A stretch of 10,731 bases of DNA. It comes from Chrysochromulina parva (taxonomy: Eukaryota; Haptophyta; Prymnesiales; Chrysochromulinaceae). Shown one piece after another: positions 8,701 to 10,731 of the stretch. Where the stretch lies: contig PJAB01002050.1 of NCBI GenBank assembly GCA_002887195.1, forward strand, positions 1-10,731, read 5' to 3'. Each line of letters starts with the position of its first letter. Position 1 is the first letter of the stretch. The notes under the pieces are model-generated. The model was not told the DNA's origin, did no database searches, and saw only the letters and a list, made by a program, of their open reading frames with translations. Made by a program: the position numbers and the translations under genes.

Positions 8701-8901
8701 TCGCTCACGCCCACCGACGGCCGGCGCGACTGCGGCGAGACGTGCTATTGGCACATGGCGAGCGCCGTCGGCGTGCGCTTCTACACGTTCCTCATCCCCC
8801 GCGTCGGCTGGGAGAGTACTGACGTGCGCGTGCCGCTCGATAGGTGGGGCGCCTTTCTTGAGGACCTTGGCAAGGAGATCGGATGCCGGCGGCCTGTGTG
8901 A
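5788..8901 (+). CDS. Fusion protein: PhyH-type dioxygenase, ShK domain, GT61-like glycosyltransferase
   Basis: My model joins 5788-6806 and 6876-8901 (1014 aa). The N-terminus MPKRKPSAKATSSEAK followed by a hydrophobic stretch (about residues 18-40) is a type II signal anchor, placing the rest in the Golgi or ER lumen. Residues about 115-380 form a Fe(II)/2-oxoglutarate oxygenase of the phytanoyl-CoA dioxygenase family: iron ligands His249 and Asp251 (WHADGSF), His347 (LQHRGLAR) and probable 2OG-binding Arg359 (GHRP). Residues about 406-430 are a Cys-rich ShK module (LCRGWAGSGRC...CQRTCC). From about 578 to the end it resembles GT61/DUF563: HAYVAIDG, FYHWLVDTLP at 743, EQLALFSRAGIVVG and GLESGGLANGLF at 929. 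The usual GT61 motif is G-x-HGAGLAN; here His is replaced. Likely role: hydroxylation plus sugar addition on one secreted substrate. The domain assignments are strong, the activity is inferred. Confidence 0.88.
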   Translation: MPKRKPSAKATSSEAKSLLPVASTVALSGAVLIAAALFARWPASNPPPPLPRSESEIRRVTKPSAVTTDESHDHAASAAFHATAASATNKGPKERPQVKVLPLSVSESAAAAPAGTQRAVASLKKGGFARLEDSLPTALLESLRNATATFVDRLRAIASPAWSHFGLAEAHFFQEVCFADVIGRQPGKYECALPELEDSSVLSWLAREAAWVSVVRDALGADARLVSATVIVSMALSLEGRPARNQSWHADGSFRAGNETCVNCVETDEAYGMVVYVPLADVEVGGGGEVEYVVGSHRDEALYAEMVHVNQGGSTTDEVLARHPQLRIDRPRLKAGTALMYDYRLQLSALHASAHHGALPPHRYDYRLQHRGLARSLPHGHRPILKLDFFRRGHSDYDNLWCVHAGTALLAGPCGALLNEQLDLTDTLCRGWAGSGRCAEPHVLQRCQRTCCLHGHPPVPLSLPHEQLVQQQQRRLDGAADAAAAKAAVVLDAWALPDGAQDGTQVMVASPPLALRSLSDVETIDGVGWQNTPFERVAPSAKRGNPPTAELRAGDPSCGADGRIELSWSQCPDCCCLAHPGRSFPWQPSYGPRTGLALLRHAYVAIDGLVIRLDAPPATHTTTHDASHAGLRPLGGVQYAWAGSGVSEMLVASGLATVGAGGLEGATTGKEAAGTPEPLLHVPGGLATLKVADAVWITRRANLTSPAAARRVEPFWEWYDYPAKLGGGVGRCATEVDDVAAVGPRRAVVRLYGRLAALNRFISASFYHWLVDTLPFVEMARLHEATRRRAAGTPTTARSRLRYLVYGSPFARAHLDLLGIDPEDVITYDPCVLYHGAEVLVPFGSGSGLTMLSKPHYLAVRRALRAPAMRQLPAPAPAAKRPLNEGCAPAVLIVRTASDSQSRSFLSEAPAVLETMRQRLPVGAHESTRVELGALTALEQLALFSRAGIVVGLESGGLANGLFLAEGATLVSLTPTDGRRDCGETCYWHMASAVGVRFYTFLIPRVGWESTDVRVPLDRWGAFLEDLGKEIGCRRPV
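6807..6875 (+). other. Intron of the dioxygenase-GT61 gene (69 nt), flanked by a 20-bp direct repeat
   Basis: The donor CTCAT|GTACGACTACC and acceptor CTCCCCACAG|GTACGACTACC lie at the first base of a perfect 20-bp repeat (6807-6826 and 6876-6895). Removal joins L-M-Y-D-Y-R-L-Q-H-R and brings the distal iron-ligand His to normal context. The intron is 23 codons long with no stop, so retention would be silent to frame. The body holds GCATGCAAGTGCTCACCATG and a pyrimidine tract. Confidence 0.85.
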
Positions 8902-9152
8902 AATTCCACACGAGCGGCGGGAGGGACCGCGGAGATAATTACGAAAAAACTGAGACTGTCTGAATTCCGCACAATTGAACTGTGTTTTCCTCTCCTCTGA
9001 AACCAAGTTAGTGCTCAGCCCCTCCTTCCTCGTTTGGGGCTCCCCCGCGAACAGTTTTAACGTTCACACGAGTTTTCACGCCGAGCTGCCGCCAAGACGG
9101 GCCGACACCCCGCTTGTGGAGGGAGAGGTTTGTGCCGCGAACACACGAGATC
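8902..9152 (+). other. Intergenic region between the GT61 fusion and exostosin genes
   Basis: No separate gene is supported. The left part should be the 3' untranslated region of the fusion gene, the right part the promoter and 5' leader of the exostosin gene. An AT-richer patch with GGAGATAATTACGAAAAAAC lies at 8929-8948. A 5' exon carrying a membrane anchor for the exostosin could be hidden here, since the chosen exostosin start lacks one; I cannot place it. Confidence 0.45.
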
Positions 9153-10731
9153 ATGGCGCAGCCATCGTGCGCTGGCCGTCCCCGGCTCTACGTCTATGAC
9201 CTGCCTTCGCGCTACCGTGTAGACCCGCGCGATGCGCCCCCGGGCATGGGCGCACCGTCCAGCTTGCCTCCGTTGGAGCACATGCCGTATGGCGTGCGGC
9301 TGTGGCACACTGCCGAGTTTGGGCTCGGCAGCCTCTTCTTGCACCGTGCCTCCACCTACCAGTGCGCCACCACGGACCCCGAGCTGGCTGATCTGTTCCT
9401 GGTGCCCACTTTCTCGAGCCGCTCCTCCAACCGGCCGACGGAACGCGCTGCTGAGCCGAAAGAACAAGTCGAGAAGCTAGGTGGCCGGCTCCGCGCTCTT
9501 TTCACACGGATTCGTCAGGTGCGCGTCCACAGGTGCGGCGCCGGCGCGCGCCACGCGAGCCACGCGGGCGCCCGCATCGGTGGCGGCTCGCGCACAGCGG
9601 GCCGGCCTTCGCGCGGCGTTCAGTCGCGCAGTGGTCCGTCGCGCAACTGCTCCGCGCTTGAGGCGCGTGGCGGTGCGGATCACATACTGATCAACCCGCG
9701 CAATGGCGCGCCGTACGAGCGACACCCGATTTGGGAGCTGGACTACATGGACGCGCGGCTGGGGAACGTCACGCTCCTCGACCTGATGGAGCCCGGCGAC
9801 TGGCCTTGGGTGGGCGACTACAAGCCCGAGGCACGATACCATTCGGTAGCCTAGCCGAGCGGCGTGCGCACCATCTGAGTGGATCTGTTTGCTTGTTGAT
9901 GGTATCTTGATGGCATCTGAGTGCGTCCCTCATCAGGTACCCCACCCGAGCTCCCTGATTGCCTCTGATTGCTTCTGATTGCCTCTGATTGCCTCTGATT
10001 GCCTCTGATTGGGCTTGAGTGCGTCCCTCATCAGGTACCCCACCCGAGCTCCCTGAATGCCTCTGATTGCTTTTGATTGCCTCTGATTGGGCTTGAGTGC
10101 GTCCCTCATCAGGTACCCCACCCGAGCGTCGTCCACCTCGAGCCGAGCGCACAAGGATTCCCATGGCGCTCCGAGCACGCCCGCCCGCTGCTCGTCGCCG
10201 GGGCATTTGGGGTGCAGCACGGCGGTCGCGAGGTGGTCGCCCTCCGGCTGGCCTTGCAGAGGGCGTGCGACCGGGCGTCCGAGCCCATCTGTAAATTCCA
10301 TCGCCTCGGCGACAAGGGGAACGAGCCGGGCAGCGCGAAGGCGAGCTTGGGCGCGGTATGCGAGCCAGCGCACTCGATCGCGCGACTGCATGCAAGTGCA
10401 TGCCAAGTGCTCATCATGGCGCCCCGCTCCCCACAGGCACGCGAGCCGTCGTGGCACTCGATCTCGCGACTGTACTGGAACGCCACGTTTTGCCTGCAGC
10501 CGCCGGGTGACGCCGCCTCGAGGTGGCCGTTGGCATGCACGTGCTCCTCACGGCGCCCTCCCCCCCTTTCCCCACAGGTGACGCCGTCTCGAGAAAGGCC
10601 ATCGTCGACTCCCTCGTCCTTGGGTGCATCCCCGTCCTCTTCCACAGGCGAGCGCCATGGCGAGCGCCTCTGATGACCTCTGATTGCCTCTGATGACCTC
10701 GTCCTTGGGTGCATCCCCGTCCTCTTCCACA
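9153..10731 (+). CDS. Exostosin-family (GT47-like) glycosyltransferase, 3' end outside window
   Basis: My model joins 9153-9845, 10113-10355, 10437-10506 and 10578-10647, then continues past the edge; at least 358 residues. The start at 9153 is the first ATG before the family's opening motif (RPRLYVYDLPSRY). Then follow DLFLVP, GGADHILINPRNGAPYERHP, a VPHPSVVHLEP strand, RPLLVAGAFG, and the diagnostic C-terminal sequence SRLYWNATFCLQPPGDAVSR and KAIVDSLVLGCIPVLFH. These match exostosin-type enzymes that elongate cell-wall or heparan-like polysaccharides in the Golgi. No signal anchor is visible, so a further 5' exon may be missing. A stretch of about 45 residues (about 9519-9650) is Arg/Gly/Ala/Ser-rich where the family is usually short; a 105-nt in-frame intron 9519-9623 (CAG|GTGCGC to TTCAG|TCG) is possible. 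Together with its neighbours it suggests surface-glycan synthesis. Confidence 0.85.
9846..10112 (+). other. Intron 1 of the exostosin gene (267 nt), three tandem introner-like units
   Basis: The donor CCATTCG|GTAGCCTAG and final acceptor CCCTCATCAG|GTACCCCACC join to A-R-Y-H-S-V-P-H-P-S. Three units follow each other: 9846-9936, 9937-10034 and 10035-10112. Each starts with GTA and a copy of the exon 2 beginning (strongly decayed in the first) and ends GCGTCCCTCATCAG. Units 2 and 3 contain four to six CTCTGATTGC-type repeats. Without splicing, a stop appears at the third codon. Confidence 0.85.
9937..10127 (+). repeat. Triplicated exon fragment GTACCCCACCCGAGC with (CTCTGATTGC)n inserts
   Basis: The fragment GTACCCCACCCGAGC is identical at 9937-9951, 10035-10049 and 10113-10127, the last being exon 2 itself. 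Copies 1 and 2 continue CTCCCTGA(A/T)T into decamer repeats based on CTCTGATTGC, then GGGCTTGAGTGCGTCCCTCATCAG-like tails. Confidence 0.95.
10356..10436 (+). other. Intron 2 of the exostosin gene (81 nt), diverged direct repeat
   Basis: The donor GGCGCG|GTATGCGAGCC and acceptor GCTCCCCACAG|GCACGCGAGCC join to L-G-A-A-R-E-P-S-W-H. The first 33 nt (10356-10388) are a diverged copy of the first 36 nt of exon 3 (10437-10472): one 3-nt gap and several substitutions, ending in a shared GCGACTG. The body carries CATGCAAGTGC and TGCTCATCATGGCGCCCC. The length is 27 codons without a stop. Confidence 0.82.
10507..10577 (+). other. Intron 3 of the exostosin gene (71 nt), 16-bp direct repeat
   Basis: The donor CCGCCGG|GTGACGCCGC and acceptor TTTCCCCACAG|GTGACGCCGT join to P-P-G-D-A-V-S-R-K-A-I-V-D. 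The repeat 10507-10522 matches 10578-10593 at 15 of 16 bases. The body has GCATGCACGTGCTCCTCACGG and a long pyrimidine run before CACAG. Confidence 0.85.
10612..10731 (+). repeat. 35-bp perfect direct repeat around a 50-bp insert
   Basis: Copies 10612-10646 and 10697-10731 are identical over all visible bases (CCTCGTCCTTGGGTGCATCC and onward). The repeat may extend past the edge. The insert shares CTCTGATTGC with the exostosin intron 1 units. Confidence 0.95.
10648..10731 (+). other. Probable GC-donor intron 4 of the exostosin gene, cut by the window edge
   Basis: After ...V-L-F-H the sequence reads CCACAG|GCGAGC, then CTCTGATGACCTCTGATTGC-like repeats, then an exact second copy of the preceding 35 nt (10612-10646 repeated at 10697-10731). 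The period of 85 nt is not a multiple of three, so retention would shift the frame. The simplest reading is a GC-AG intron whose acceptor is the CCACAG at the end of the second copy, one base outside the window. Confidence 0.6.

Noticed and set aside
8896..8911. GTGTG-AAATTC-CACAC palindrome resembling vector lac-region sequence
   Set aside because: It overlaps the stop codon, the match is short, and the surrounding bases do not continue as vector.
9114..9152. Upstream TTG start for the exostosin
   Set aside because: A eukaryotic gene would rarely start at TTG; the ATG at 9153 directly precedes the conserved domain.
9937..10112. Regularly spaced repeats resembling a CRISPR array
   Set aside because: The units are 78-98 nt introns made of an exon fragment plus decamer repeats inside a eukaryotic gene; there are no unique spacers or cas genes.
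9769..10457. Minus-strand open frames rich in N-Q-R-Q-S-E-A-I-R-G repeats
   Set aside because: They are translations of the intronic decamer repeats antisense to the exostosin gene, so they are not independent genes.

Overview
The window looks like nuclear DNA of a GC-rich, intron-bearing eukaryotic microalga. Genes are split by short GT-AG introns (about 70 to 270 nt), one probable GC-AG intron is present, and the proteins are type II membrane or secretory enzymes of complex-glycan metabolism. A haptophyte such as Emiliania, Prymnesium or Chrysochromulina is my first guess, a dinoflagellate or pelagophyte the alternative. This is inference from style; no marker gene is present.

Layout. 1-237 may be the end of an upstream gene. 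238-967 holds nothing I can support. 968-1582 (minus) looks like a frameshifted gene relic. 2090-5617 (minus) is a four-exon gene for a GH36/raffinose-synthase-like glycosidase with an N-terminal signal anchor. 5618-5787 is a short divergent promoter region. 5788-8901 (plus) is a fusion of a phytanoyl-CoA-dioxygenase-type hydroxylase, a ShK cysteine module and a GT61-like glycosyltransferase. 9153 to the right edge (plus) is an exostosin-type GT47 glycosyltransferase gene whose 3' end lies outside the window. Together these suggest a small neighbourhood for building and trimming secreted or surface polysaccharide or glycoprotein.

The most unusual signal is the introns. Five of the seven complete introns I can reconstruct begin with a 15-36 nt copy, exact or decayed, of the start of the following exon. 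An inserted body ending in CAG separates the two copies, and it supplies the branch-point-like motif and acceptor while the duplicated target supplies the donor. One body type (GCATGCAAGTGC...CCCCACAG) recurs in three introns of two genes. A second (tandem CTGATTG-type repeats ending in TCCCTCATCAG) recurs in the glycosidase gene on the minus strand and the exostosin gene on the plus strand, always in the sense orientation. That second type is itself tandemly multiplied with its exon fragment, so each unit is a complete GT...AG intron and the unit junctions read CAG|GT. A third type, (TCATCAG)n flanked by 25-nt direct repeats, sits in the two introns around glycosidase exon 2 in opposite orientations and could pair over 27 nt. 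Exon 2 carries the likely catalytic nucleophile and is an exact 50-codon, phase-matched cassette. An eighth, GC-donor intron at the right edge has its repeat on the upstream-exon side instead. I read this as an active or recent introner-like intron-gain system with unusually long target duplications.
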